Assembly (NCBI GenBank): GCA_021777375.1
Contig: JAJYDV010000003.1
Location: 1-64,000, forward strand
DNA: 64,000 nucleotides
Direction: 5' to 3'
Origin: a bacterium
GTDB taxonomy: Bacteria > Patescibacteriota > Saccharimonadia > Saccharimonadales > UBA4665
Position 1 is the first letter of the stretch. Every line of letters begins with the position of its first letter. A model generated the notes under the pieces. It worked only from the letters and a program-made list of their open reading frames with translations, was not told where the DNA came from and did not search any database. The translations under genes and the position numbers were made by a program. Positions 33,543 through 44,790 of the stretch are shown here, piece after piece.

Positions 33543-34595
33543 TCAATAGATATAAAGTAAGTTGGAACTCGGTATGACGCGGGTATCGGTAACGAAAGGT
33601 TCCCAGTAATAGTTCATTTCGCTTATTGTAATCGTGCCGTTTGGATTTACTGCCGTGACGTAGGCAACATGCCCATAGTCATAAGTCGAGGTCACGACCG
33701 CCGCCCCAACTTGGGGGGTTGATCCGACAGGCAAGCCGAAACGTTCAGCATTAATTCCCCAGGTATAGGCATTGCCTAAGTCTGTAGGTAGCGGATCGCC
33801 AGCTTCAGCTCTTAGTTTAGCCACCCACCATGTACATTGACCAGGATCGTAGCCGTTAAATCCATATGTCGGAACTGATCCCCATCCATAAAGAGTATTA
33901 GCTAAGCTAAAGGCGGCCGGCTCGGTCCCGTTTGGAATAATAATACGTTCGCCCGGATAGATACCCTTAATTTCTGCGTCGTTATAGGCAGTCAGCAATG
34001 ACTCGCTGGAGTTATATTTTTGAGCTAGGGAGGCCGGTGTATCTCCGGCTTTAACGGTATACACGATACCGTTAATTGGCGGTATGAGAAGCTTAGTACC
34101 AACCGCCACATAGTTCCCAATAATATTGTTTGACCAGATGATACTGTTGGTAGATAAATTAAACTTCTGAGCAATTGAAGTTACGCTGTCGCCGGGTTGA
34201 ACGACATAGACTTTAATGTCCTTATTAGAGACGTAATCGGTGGCTACAACTTGAGGTTTAGATATAACATTATTATTCGCTGAAGCTACTGATAGCAGAG
34301 CTATTTCACTATCCGCCTGGTTGGTAACAGCGGTGGTCTCCGGTAAATTCGTTAGCCGGGCTACGGTTAAGGCGATCATTGCAGAGGATAACTGATCAAG
34401 GGGGTTAAGTGTGCTCGTTGAATTAACGACCGCCGGCGCCGAAGGTGTCGTTATGCTACTCAGAGACACTTGAGCGCTAGTTGAGTCACGAATAAAAGCA
34501 ATGACTCCAAGTAGTAGAACAGCCTCTCCTAATAACAGGCTGGCCCTAATTAATTTGCGCTTGCTCTTTTTTTTACCGCCTAATACTAGATTCAA
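33543..34595 (-). CDS. LysM-CHAP secreted peptidoglycan hydrolase
   Basis: At least 350 residues. Order: basic start, membrane anchor (about 18-35), Ser/Thr linker, two LysM repeats ('YVVQPGDSVTSIAQKFNLS...' and 'YTVKAGDTPASLAQKYNSS...'), then a CHAP domain with the catalytic cysteine in 'DPGQCTWWVAKLRAE' and histidine in 'YDYGHVAYVTAV'. CHAP enzymes cut peptidoglycan amide bonds. The track start is a TTG with no good ribosome binding site. In frame, 72 nt upstream, an ATT codon at 34667 sits 5 nt after AGGAG, and the intervening codons are open, so the true start may be AUU. Confidence 0.88.
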   Translation of the reverse strand: MNLVLGGKKKSKRKLIRASLLLGEAVLLLGVIAFIRDSTSAQVSLSSITTPSAPAVVNSTSTLNPLDQLSSAMIALTVARLTNLPETTAVTNQADSEIALLSVASANNNVISKPQVVATDYVSNKDIKVYVVQPGDSVTSIAQKFNLSTNSIIWSNNIIGNYVAVGTKLLIPPINGIVYTVKAGDTPASLAQKYNSSESLLTAYNDAEIKGIYPGERIIIPNGTEPAAFSLANTLYGWGSVPTYGFNGYDPGQCTWWVAKLRAEAGDPLPTDLGNAYTWGINAERFGLPVGSTPQVGAAVVTSTYDYGHVAYVTAVNPNGTITISEMNYYWEPFVTDTRVIPSSNLLYIY

Positions 34596-34664
34596 TAGAC
34601 GCTTCAGAGGATTGGCTTTAAAAGGTAGCGCGCCTAAGTTTAAGCTGTGTGAAATAGTTCGATT

Positions 34665-34677
34665 AATAACTACTCCT
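34665..34677 (-). promoter_or_regulatory. Shine-Dalgarno and possible AUU start of the LysM-CHAP gene
   Basis: Minus strand: AGGAG-TAGTT-ATT-AAT-CGA. The frame is open from here into the LysM-CHAP gene (adds 24 codons). No ATG, GTG or other TTG lies in frame between this point and the TTG at 34595. Confidence 0.5.
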
Positions 34678-34767
34678 ATAGTGATCGATGACTGGGGTAA
34701 TTCACAATTTCTCCAGATACCGACTGCTTAATTTTAACAGAGTTAGGGGTCAATTTCCAGGTAACGT

Positions 34768-35838
34768 TTAGGGTAGGGCGCAAAGCTTATGGCAGTAGTT
34801 TGCGGTGTCCGCATTATGTTGCTGAATGGTGGTTTCAAAGTAAGTCGTTCCGTTGTCTCCAGTTACAAAGTACAGCCAGTTTGTGGGTGCTGGATTAGCA
34901 ACCGCAATTAGCGCATTTTGGCTAACACTGCCGATTGGAGTTGGTGGGATACCAGTATTTATCAAGGTGTTGTAAGGCGAATTATAACTAAGTGAAGGTG
35001 CTTGATTGGCAATGATCGAGCCGTAGTTGGCCGTAACATCGGAACCTAAGGGGGCGCCCCGGTGTAACCGGGTTAGAAAGACTTGTGCAACTTGAGACAT
35101 GTCGCTCGGTTTGGATACTTCTTGTTGAATGATCGAGGCGAGAGTGATTGCTTGGTAGACACTCAAGCCCTCAGCTTTATAGCTGGCCTTCAGTGCGGGC
35201 GTTAGATGGTTGCCCATCTCGCTTAGTGACTCGCTTATTATCTGTGACGGCTGAGTCGTACTGGTTTTGTCAAAAGTGTCCGGATAGAGTAAACCCTCAA
35301 GTGTCGAAACGCCAGCCGGTAGATAGGAGATTACGGAAAGATTCTTATAGTTAGCCGGATTTAAAGCTGACGTAACGGCGGTCGGAGTAAAGCCCGCATT
35401 GATTAAGGCAACCTTGATTTGAGCGATAGTCTTACCGGGCAAAATAGTTACCGTTCCTTCAGCAACATGGCCGGAAGCAATAATTGCAACGATTTGAGAT
35501 ATTGAGTCACTCGGAGATAAGGCAAAAGTTCCGGCTTCCAGGTTGCCGCCCGCGCCGGTACTGTGAACATACCAGTCAAATACCCAGCTTGATCTAATTA
35601 ATCCCTTACTCTTTAATATCTGCCCAATCTGACTGACGCTAGCACCGCTTGGGATTGCGACAATTACACTCTTCGGATTTGAGCTTAATGCCCCAAGGTT
35701 TACATCATAAAATAACCTAACTCCAACTACACTTCCGCTTAGTAGCAACAAAACTATTAAGCCAATCAGCCAAGCTTTTAATGGAACACGCTTAAATGAA
35801 CGAATGTTAATCAAGGTTTTTACCGCCTCTATGGTCAT
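34768..35838 (-). CDS. mltG: endolytic murein transglycosylase MltG (YceG-like)
   Basis: A 356-residue membrane-anchored lytic transglycosylase that cuts nascent glycan strands. One membrane helix (about 22-43), a LysM-like region ('VAIPSGASVSQIGQILKSKGLI'), then the YceG domain with 'ITLASIIQQEVSKPSDMSQVAQVFLTRL...PLGSDVTANYG'. Family members usually read IVEKE where this one has IIQQE, so the active-site glutamate assignment deserves a check. The ATG overlaps ruvX by 32 nt; a later TTG is the alternative start. Confidence 0.9.
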   Translation of the reverse strand: MTIEAVKTLINIRSFKRVPLKAWLIGLIVLLLLSGSVVGVRLFYDVNLGALSSNPKSVIVAIPSGASVSQIGQILKSKGLIRSSWVFDWYVHSTGAGGNLEAGTFALSPSDSISQIVAIIASGHVAEGTVTILPGKTIAQIKVALINAGFTPTAVTSALNPANYKNLSVISYLPAGVSTLEGLLYPDTFDKTSTTQPSQIISESLSEMGNHLTPALKASYKAEGLSVYQAITLASIIQQEVSKPSDMSQVAQVFLTRLHRGAPLGSDVTANYGSIIANQAPSLSYNSPYNTLINTGIPPTPIGSVSQNALIAVANPAPTNWLYFVTGDNGTTYFETTIQQHNADTANYCHKLCALP

Positions 35839-36241
35839 TCATAAAGTCCTCCAGGATATACACGGCGCTGAGCTGGTCAATATCGGACCTTAGATAGTTT
35901 TTATGGTTATTGCGCAGTTCTTCTTCGGCTTTCAGCGAGGTACCTGCTTCGTCCTGAAGATAAATTGGTAAGTTAAGTTCCTGCCTTAAGAAGTCTACAG
36001 TTTTAAGTGTCGTCCGGGTTTGGTCAGTCTCACGGCCTTCCAGGGTGCGCGGTTGACCAGCAACCAAGAAGGCAACATTCTCATTCTCTATTAGTTTAGC
36101 TAACTCATTAATTAGGTTTGCATCGTTCGCCAGTACGGTTAATTTAGTCGGTATGCCGTCCGGCCAAGAAGCTCGAGCAACTCCTATCCTGACATTGCCG
36201 ATATCTAGTCCTAAAACCGATGTCTGCGGCTGTTGCATCAT
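35807..36241 (-). CDS. ruvX: RuvX / YqgF, pre-16S rRNA nuclease or Holliday junction resolvase family
   Basis: A 144-residue RNase H-fold protein. The conserved blocks are 'VLGLDIGNVRIGVA' (first Asp), 'VAFLVAGQPRTLEGRE', 'LPIYLQDEAGTSLKAEE' and 'RSDIDQLSAVYILEDF' (last Asp). YqgF processes the 5' end of 16S rRNA in E. coli. Typical length. Ends overlapping mltG, with which it often clusters. Confidence 0.92.
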   Translation of the reverse strand: MMQQPQTSVLGLDIGNVRIGVARASWPDGIPTKLTVLANDANLINELAKLIENENVAFLVAGQPRTLEGRETDQTRTTLKTVDFLRQELNLPIYLQDEAGTSLKAEEELRNNHKNYLRSDIDQLSAVYILEDFMNDHRGGKNLD

Positions 36242-36250
36242 AGATTAGTC

Positions 36251-37960
36251 TTAATTAGTGCTTGGTTTCGCAATATTGACCGTTATCTTAGAGGGGTTGC
36301 CGGGAACCGAGGTTACCCAGAAGGGACTTAATTTAATTGTTACGCTTGTGATGTCCGGGTTTTGCTTAATGGCCGCGATGGCGGCATTGGCTGATTTGCC
36401 CTTAACCTCTTGTCTGATTTGTCCTGGAGATATGTTGGGACCCACTACCGCAGTCGTAGCTAGAGTCACTTCATCAGTCGTGCCACTAGTACCGGTTTGC
36501 TTAAACGCCGCTTCGTTTACGCCGTTTGAAATAATGTTCTGGTTTTTGGTAGTCTGAGACTGAATATTGGCATCCACTATGGCATTAATATCCGATTGCT
36601 TAGCTCCAAACATTGTGAAAGTAATAATCTCAGTCACTGCAACAGTGCTTCCCTGGGCACCAACACTAGGCGAAGAAGTAATTTGCGGGGTTCCGGCGGC
36701 AAAAGTGACATTTATTGGGTAGAGGTTTTGTCCTCTTAATTGACTAGCTAGGTCGGCTTCTACGGTAGAATTATTACTGGCGTTAATCTTTGCTGTTGCA
36801 GAGGTAATGTCTGCCTGAGAGACAATTTGCACAAAGTTGTCTGTTCCGCCGCTGGCTGAACCGGTTCCGCTAACATCGTTTCTGCCGGCGACCGAAAAAT
36901 TTACGTTGCCATTTGTATTGTATGCAGTGCCAGGACTCTGAGCAGATATTGGCGTAGAGGCAGAGGCAGGATAGGAGTCACACCCACCACCCTTATTGTG
37001 AGCGCCTGCTAGGGTGAACGAAGTGTCCGCCTCAGTTATATAGGTTAGGTTGTTGTAAGACACTCCCATCCCTTGCGGAACATCACTTGGAAGGTTGCCG
37101 TTGCATTCAACAGCCACCATGTTTATGGTCCCGCTAGCGCTGTTGCCGGTATTTTGCTGGCCAGTGGTATTAACGGTCTGGGTAAAGGTCTTCTGTTCAC
37201 TGACTTGGGTAGCTGGAATATCTCCGCTCGCAAGGTTTGCTGATGTGGCTTGGGGGTCCAAGGTGATGCTCTCACTAGTATTAACACTTGTAGCATTTGT
37301 CTTAATAAAGATACCTGCATGCGGCCAGACAGACAAAGCGAATACCGCAAGCACGATCAGCCCGATAATAACAATAATACCTAAGACTAAGAACAACCTA
37401 AAGCGATCGAAATTCGGGACCTTTAGATGCTTATCCTTAGGAACTTTAGCTTGTTTGCCGCTTTCCGGCTTAGGCTCTTCTTCGTCATCAAGCTTTAGAG
37501 TTTCTAGGGTCTTGTCGGTCTTTGAGGCATGCTTAGCGGCATCATCTAGTGCGCCAACACTTGCGCCTAAACTCGCCTCTTTGGTTAAGTCCGGTGTTTC
37601 TTCATCGGCTTCCGGTTCAAGGGGAATAATACTCATATCCTCATCGACAGTTTCGCTATCGCTACCGATAGCCGGTGAAGGCGGAATTTCTGGAGCCGAG
37701 GTAAGAGTCTTGGCAACATGTAAACCTACAGCGCCAGCAAGAGGCAAGAGACCTGCTTCACTAGTGATTAGGACCAGGTTTTTCTTTTCGCTGTCGGCAG
37801 AGCGTTTTAAGAGCTTCATGTTAACAATTGACTGCAGGACACTGGCTCGTTTTGGTAGGACTAGGGCTAGCACTTTGGCGTTGGCAGCCTTAACCTTGTC
37901 AATAATAACGGTTATTTCGTCATCAACGTCTACATAAATCGTTTCTTTAGTGTCTGCCAT
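36251..37960 (-). CDS. bitopic membrane protein downstream of the FtsA-like gene, unknown function
   Basis: A 569-residue protein. Residues 8-85 form a compact alpha/beta domain ('ITVIIDKVKAANAKVLALVLPKRASVLQSIVNMKLL...LVLITSEAGLLPLAGAVGL'); 86-180 is acidic and probably disordered; one membrane helix at about 188-212; 213-569 is a large extracytoplasmic Ser/Thr/Asn-rich beta-type domain with two cysteines (VECNG.., GGGCDSY). The gene begins 5 nt after the FtsA-like ATPase stop, so the two are likely partners. No named family; the N-terminal block looks conserved enough to be a CPR signature (from memory, not checked). Confidence 0.8.
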   Translation of the reverse strand: MADTKETIYVDVDDEITVIIDKVKAANAKVLALVLPKRASVLQSIVNMKLLKRSADSEKKNLVLITSEAGLLPLAGAVGLHVAKTLTSAPEIPPSPAIGSDSETVDEDMSIIPLEPEADEETPDLTKEASLGASVGALDDAAKHASKTDKTLETLKLDDEEEPKPESGKQAKVPKDKHLKVPNFDRFRLFLVLGIIVIIGLIVLAVFALSVWPHAGIFIKTNATSVNTSESITLDPQATSANLASGDIPATQVSEQKTFTQTVNTTGQQNTGNSASGTINMVAVECNGNLPSDVPQGMGVSYNNLTYITEADTSFTLAGAHNKGGGCDSYPASASTPISAQSPGTAYNTNGNVNFSVAGRNDVSGTGSASGGTDNFVQIVSQADITSATAKINASNNSTVEADLASQLRGQNLYPINVTFAAGTPQITSSPSVGAQGSTVAVTEIITFTMFGAKQSDINAIVDANIQSQTTKNQNIISNGVNEAAFKQTGTSGTTDEVTLATTAVVGPNISPGQIRQEVKGKSANAAIAAIKQNPDITSVTIKLSPFWVTSVPGNPSKITVNIAKPSTN

Positions 37961-37964
37961 GACT

Positions 37965-39302
37965 TTAAACGCTTAACATCCTGTCTAGTTTCTCACGAAT
38001 ACTGCCACCTTCGCCACCACTTAACTGCATAGTATCCAATCCGACTCTTAGCAACCCCATGGCGGTTATATAGGTATGGTCGTTAACTTTGCCGGTGGTG
38101 TCATTAATACCGACTACCTGATTTGGGCGAATTAAATTAACACTCGGACGTCTGGTGAAAGGTAAGCTTTTATACCAATCCGATCCTTCCAGACGGTCAA
38201 GCAGCATACTAAGACTGGCGCCACCACCACAAAGGAACATCCGGTTAGGTAAGTGATCGAGTTTGGGGAATTCGGCTAGGGCAAGTTCAATGCCGCTTAA
38301 CCAGACATCGGCGGTTTTTTCGAGCGCTGTTTCGACGGTCGGACGCTTTTGGGGTGGCAACTGGTTGTTGCCGTAACTCAGTTTTAAGGTCTCGGCTTGT
38401 TCAAAGGTGACATCCAAATCCCTAGCTACGGCGTGAGTATAGGCGCGTCCGCCGATACCGAACATTTTGGTCCCCTGCACTCCTCCGTCATCGACAACCG
38501 CTATATCTGTAGTGCCGCCGCCGACATCCATCAATATGGCACTTAGGTTTTGGTTTTGTTTATCGCCAATCACTGCTCTAGCGACTGCAAAGGGCTCGGC
38601 AGCCACGGCAATTAAATCTAGGTCCAGTTCTTCGGCAGTCTTCTCTAGGGCACCAATATGAATCATTGGCGCAAATGCGGTATAAAGTTGAATTACTACG
38701 TCTTTACCTTGAAAACCAATTGGGTTTGTTACCGGATAACCGTCAATCTCGATACTTACAAGAGCACTGTTGACCAGGCGAATGGCAACTTCTTTGCCGC
38801 CCATTTCCCAGGCTAGTTGTTGTTTGGCCCGGGTTTCGGCTCGCTGTTGGACTAAGCGAATAATCTGCTCCATCTCTTCAAGGTCAATCGTCTTATTGGC
38901 TGTTTTGCGGGCTACCCGGATAGTAGTAGTTGTTCCTTTAACCAGTTCACCGGCTATACCAATAATTGCCGGGCGGGCACTTACCCCGGCCTGTTGCTCG
39001 GCTTCATTTAGTGCAGCGTCACAGTTTTCGACAACCCCAGCAATGTCAGCAATCGCTCCGGCCTGCATGTCGCTTAAGGCCTGGTGTTTACGACCAACAC
39101 CAACAACATCAATACTGCCATCCGAATTAATCTTGCCAATCAGCGCTTTAATATATTCGGTACCAATATCCAGAGCAACTAGGTAATTTTTACCTGCTGG
39201 ACCCTTGGCGGCCTTAAAGCGGATATTCTGTAATTTACCTTTGGAGGTCGTAACTAGTTTAGTGGCCGTATCTTTGCCGACCGATTTGAGCTTGCTAAGC
39301 AT
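37965..39302 (-). CDS. FtsA/PilM-like actin-fold ATPase with SHS2 domain
   Basis: A 445-residue actin-fold protein. Phosphate 1 'VALDIGTEYIKALIG', an SHS2 insertion (about 95-225), phosphate 2 'LMDVGGGTTDIAVVDDGG', the connecting 'MFGIGGRAYTHAVARDLDVTFEQAE', and adenosine loop 'LCGGGASLSML'. FtsA anchors FtsZ; PilM links the type IV pilus inner-membrane complex. The usual C-terminal amphipathic membrane helix of FtsA is not evident, and ftsZ or pilNO genes are not adjacent. The next gene encodes a bitopic membrane protein, as PilM-PilN pairs do, so a PilM-like role is possible. Confidence 0.85.
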   Translation of the reverse strand: MLSKLKSVGKDTATKLVTTSKGKLQNIRFKAAKGPAGKNYLVALDIGTEYIKALIGKINSDGSIDVVGVGRKHQALSDMQAGAIADIAGVVENCDAALNEAEQQAGVSARPAIIGIAGELVKGTTTTIRVARKTANKTIDLEEMEQIIRLVQQRAETRAKQQLAWEMGGKEVAIRLVNSALVSIEIDGYPVTNPIGFQGKDVVIQLYTAFAPMIHIGALEKTAEELDLDLIAVAAEPFAVARAVIGDKQNQNLSAILMDVGGGTTDIAVVDDGGVQGTKMFGIGGRAYTHAVARDLDVTFEQAETLKLSYGNNQLPPQKRPTVETALEKTADVWLSGIELALAEFPKLDHLPNRMFLCGGGASLSMLLDRLEGSDWYKSLPFTRRPSVNLIRPNQVVGINDTTGKVNDHTYITAMGLLRVGLDTMQLSGGEGGSIREKLDRMLSV

Positions 39303-39359
39303 AATAACTTCTACAGTATAGCACCGAGAGCGCTTAAGTAAGGCTTAAGAACTGGCGCT

Positions 39360-41249
39360 TTAAGTCAAAACCGCTTTAATCCGTCGGATGCCAGCCGAGG
39401 ATGACTCCTCTTTAATAATTTTAAAGTGTTTTCCGCCCTCGCCTAGTTGTCCGGTATGTTCAACATGCGGTCCTCCGCAAACTTCCAAGCTATACGGTTT
39501 AGTTTCTCCTTTCGGGGTCATAGAATAGACTTTCACTTTGTCTCCATAACGTTCACCAAATGCTCCGAACGCGCCCATTTCATTTAGCGCTTGGGAGGTT
39601 GGATACTCTGTCCAGGATACCTGAAGATCACGTTCAATCTGGCGGTTTACTTCTTCTTCTAACGACCTTATCTGCTCGGGTGTCAATTTGCTTGGATAGC
39701 TAAAATCGAAACGCAGACGCTCTTCTGTAATATTGCTTCCGTGCTGTACGACACCTTCCCCTAGCTGTTCACGCAAAGCCTTGTACAGCAAATGCGTGGC
39801 GGTGTGGTATTTCTTGTGGATGTCTCCATGGCCCGCTAGTCCACCCTTAAACGTTCCTTTGGCGGCAGTGTGCGAGCGCTCACGTTGCAACTTCATCTGA
39901 CGGTCAAAAACTTCTTTCCAGTTCGTTTCTAGATCAACTCCCTTGGTGGCAGCTTCCTCAGCACTTAGCTCAACCGGAAAACCAAACGTGTCGTACAAAG
40001 TAAATATGTCCTCACCGTTGAGACGCCGTTTGGCAGTTAGTTTATCAAACTGCCTAAGGCCCTTCCTGAGAGTCTGGCGGAAAAGTTTTTCTTCGCGGTT
40101 TAAGGTTTCTGTGACATTAGCTCGACTCTGGGCCATTTCGGGGAAATCGGCCTCATAAAGATCAGCTACCGTACGACTGACTTCTTCAATAAAGTTTTGC
40201 TCAATTCCAAGTTCAAAGGCAAAACGTACCGCGCGGCGGATCAAGCGTCGCATTACATAGCCCTGTTCTTTATTGCTTGGCGTAATTCCATCCACTGCTA
40301 AAAATACGGCCGCCCGGAGATGATCGGTAATCACCCGCATCGGGGTGGTAGCGGTCTCGTAGGTCTTTCCGGACAAGCGCTCCAGCGTTTCAATAACCGG
40401 GCGCATTACGCTAACTGAATAGACATCCGGGTCATCAAGAACCGCTGCAGCAATCCGTTCAAGTCCGCCGCCATAGTCAACATTGCGCTTAGGTAGCTTA
40501 GTAAAACCGTCCTTGGTCTTCTGGTATTCCATAAATACACAGTTACCTAGCTCAATGTAACGTCCACAATCACAATTGACATGACAGAACTCACCATACT
40601 TTGGGTTATGTTTAACCTGCGGGAAGAGATAAAACAGTTCGGTATCCGGTCCGCCCGGCTCACCGTCCGGCATTCGCTCCGGACCACCGGAACGGGACCA
40701 CCAATTCTTGTCCTCATAGTAGAAGATACGTCCGTCTTGCTCGCCAAGAGTAGCCGCTCGGTCGGTGCTTACAAAGTCTACCTGTTGGCTGCCAAGGCCG
40801 GCTTTGCTAAACACTTCACTCCAGATATTTGCACTCTCTTCATCCTTAGGAATACCTAGCTTTTGGTTACCACTATAGCAGCTGACAAAAATACGGTTTT
40901 TATCCAGACCAATAACTTCGGTCATAAACTCCCATACCCAGGCAATTTGTTCGTGCTTGAAGTAATCGCCGAGACTCCAGTTGCCGAGCATTTCAAAGAA
41001 TGTAGTGTGCCGGTTGTCGCCAACTTCCTCAATATCTTGAGCTCTGAGACAGGTTTGGCTGTCCACCAAACGCACTCCGGCTGGATGCTCCTGGCCCAGC
41101 AAGTAAGGTAGTAAAGGCTGCATACCGCTGCCGGTAAACAGAGTTGTTGGGTCCTCTTTGGGAACCAGCAATGAGCGCGGTATGACTTGGTGCGCTCGAG
41201 CTTTAAAAAACTCCAGGTAGGCGGTGCGGATTTCTTGAGTCGTCTTCAT
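39360..41249 (-). CDS. alaS: alanyl-tRNA synthetase, C-Ala domain absent
   Basis: A 629-residue class II synthetase. The catalytic domain has motif 1-3 elements ('TTFFEMLGNWSLGDYFK', 'GGGLERIAA'). The editing domain has the zinc motifs 'HTATH' and 'CGGPHVEHTG', so mis-charged Ser/Gly clearance is retained. It ends at 'SSAGIRRIKAVLT', about 240 residues short of E. coli AlaRS: the C-terminal C-Ala dimerisation/tRNA elbow domain is missing. That matches reduced CPR genomes. Confidence 0.95.
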   Translation of the reverse strand: MKTTQEIRTAYLEFFKARAHQVIPRSLLVPKEDPTTLFTGSGMQPLLPYLLGQEHPAGVRLVDSQTCLRAQDIEEVGDNRHTTFFEMLGNWSLGDYFKHEQIAWVWEFMTEVIGLDKNRIFVSCYSGNQKLGIPKDEESANIWSEVFSKAGLGSQQVDFVSTDRAATLGEQDGRIFYYEDKNWWSRSGGPERMPDGEPGGPDTELFYLFPQVKHNPKYGEFCHVNCDCGRYIELGNCVFMEYQKTKDGFTKLPKRNVDYGGGLERIAAAVLDDPDVYSVSVMRPVIETLERLSGKTYETATTPMRVITDHLRAAVFLAVDGITPSNKEQGYVMRRLIRRAVRFAFELGIEQNFIEEVSRTVADLYEADFPEMAQSRANVTETLNREEKLFRQTLRKGLRQFDKLTAKRRLNGEDIFTLYDTFGFPVELSAEEAATKGVDLETNWKEVFDRQMKLQRERSHTAAKGTFKGGLAGHGDIHKKYHTATHLLYKALREQLGEGVVQHGSNITEERLRFDFSYPSKLTPEQIRSLEEEVNRQIERDLQVSWTEYPTSQALNEMGAFGAFGERYGDKVKVYSMTPKGETKPYSLEVCGGPHVEHTGQLGEGGKHFKIIKEESSSAGIRRIKAVLT

Positions 41250-41274
41250 AGTTTAATTTAAGTATTCTAGCAGT

Positions 41275-42330
41275 TTAGGCGCAACGATTAATAATCCCGC
41301 CGCCAATTACCTCTTCATCGCGGTAGATAACTGCCGATTGACCTGAACTGGCAGCACGCAGCGCATTGTCGAGTTTTAACTTAACTCCTTCTTGATCAAT
41401 TAGCACCTGACATGGAATGGAATCAGAACGGTAACGGCACTTAACACTGTAGCCAATGCCGTTTTTGGGCCGATCATTAATCCACCAAGGCTCGACCAAC
41501 TCAAGTTCGCTGCTCCAAAGACCCGGGTCAGTTAGTTCACTGCTAACATAGACTTCGTTCTTGGCCATATCTTTACGGACTACATAATAGGGTAATCCGC
41601 CACCAACGTTTAAGCCGTGACGCTGCCCAATCGTATAGTAAATGGCTCCATCGTGTTCACCGATAATCTTGCCCTGCTGATCGATAATCTTGCCCTTAGG
41701 TTGTTCACCAAGCTCACTTAGCAGAAACTGTTTAATACCGACTTCGCCAACGAAACAGATGCCTTGGCTATCCGGCTTTTGGGCGGTTCTTAAATTGCGT
41801 CGTGCGGCTTCTTTGCGAACCTCACTCTTATGCATTTCACCTAAAGGGAAAAGGGTACGTTTTAACGCCTGGCTACTGATTCGATAGAGAAAGTAACTCT
41901 GGTCCTTAGTTTTATCTCTTGCCGTTAGCAACTTGCCGTTAATTGCTCTCGCGTAATGACCGGTGGCGATTAGCTCGGCGCCCATTTCGGTAGCCGTATT
42001 TAAGAAAAGCTTAAACTTAATTTCCTGATTGCACATGATGTCCGGGTTTGGTGTCAGACCTTGCTGGTAGGCTGACAGCATGTAATCGACAACTTGTTGG
42101 CGGTATTCAGTCTCGAAATCGAAAACCCTAAAAGGGATACCTAACTGTACGGCAACCGCTTTAGCGTCCTTGAAGTCGTCCTCCCAACCGCATGTAAAGC
42201 CGGGCAAATCACGCGTCCAGTTCTTCATAAAAACTCCCGTGACATCATAACCCTGCTCCTGCAATAACGCTGCTGCAAGAGAGCTGTCAACACCGCCGGA
42301 CATGCCGACAAACACCTTCTTTTGGCTCAT
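41275..42330 (-). CDS. mnmA: tRNA 2-thiouridylase MnmA
   Basis: A 351-residue enzyme thiolating U34 of Lys, Glu and Gln tRNAs. PP-loop 'GMSGGVDSSLAAALL', 'GVFMKNW', catalytic cysteines in 'NPDIMCNQEIKF' and 'SQGICFVGEVG', and the C-terminal beta-barrel. A cysteine desulfurase that could supply sulfur lies at 47403. TAAAAT ends exactly 6 nt before the ATG, so the message may be leaderless. Confidence 0.95.
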   Translation of the reverse strand: MSQKKVFVGMSGGVDSSLAAALLQEQGYDVTGVFMKNWTRDLPGFTCGWEDDFKDAKAVAVQLGIPFRVFDFETEYRQQVVDYMLSAYQQGLTPNPDIMCNQEIKFKLFLNTATEMGAELIATGHYARAINGKLLTARDKTKDQSYFLYRISSQALKRTLFPLGEMHKSEVRKEAARRNLRTAQKPDSQGICFVGEVGIKQFLLSELGEQPKGKIIDQQGKIIGEHDGAIYYTIGQRHGLNVGGGLPYYVVRKDMAKNEVYVSSELTDPGLWSSELELVEPWWINDRPKNGIGYSVKCRYRSDSIPCQVLIDQEGVKLKLDNALRAASSGQSAVIYRDEEVIGGGIINRCA

Positions 42331-42368
42331 CCTAACATTTTAGCCTAAAAGGTAAGTTTATCGTGAAC

Positions 42369-42631
42369 TTAGACGTCTAAAAAGACGCTCGCCATATCCG
42401 CCTTAACGTGCATCAGCCCACCGTTAATCCGGATTATTTTACGCTGCTCATTAGCGTTTACTCTGATCACCAGATCGCAAGGCTGAAGTAGAGTAATGAA
42501 GTTATGGTGACCGGGTAAGACATCAAATGGGCCGGTCTTATTAACTCCTGAAATGGAAAGGGCTGGCTCATCAAAATATACCTGGTAGGGCGAAGCTACT
42601 TTGACTCTCAAGGTCTTGGTTTGGATGGCCA

Positions 42632-42632
<1 letters not shown>
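42369..42632 (-). CDS. atpC: F-type ATPase epsilon subunit, beta-sandwich domain only
   Basis: The ATG at 42632 overlaps the beta stop by one base (TGATG); it gives 87 residues. The sequence 'VASPYQVYFDEPALSISGVNKTGPFDVLPGHHNFITLL' is the N-terminal epsilon beta-sandwich. The C-terminal two-helix domain, which inhibits ATP hydrolysis in most bacteria (full length about 130-140), is entirely absent. Last gene of the operon. Confidence 0.85.

Positions 42633-44786
<2,154 letters not shown>

Positions 44787-44790
<4 letters not shown>

Noticed and set aside
37095-37937. 280-residue plus-strand ORF opposite the bitopic membrane protein gene
   Set aside because: It mirrors the codon pattern of the minus-strand gene, has no ribosome binding site and no recognisable domain.
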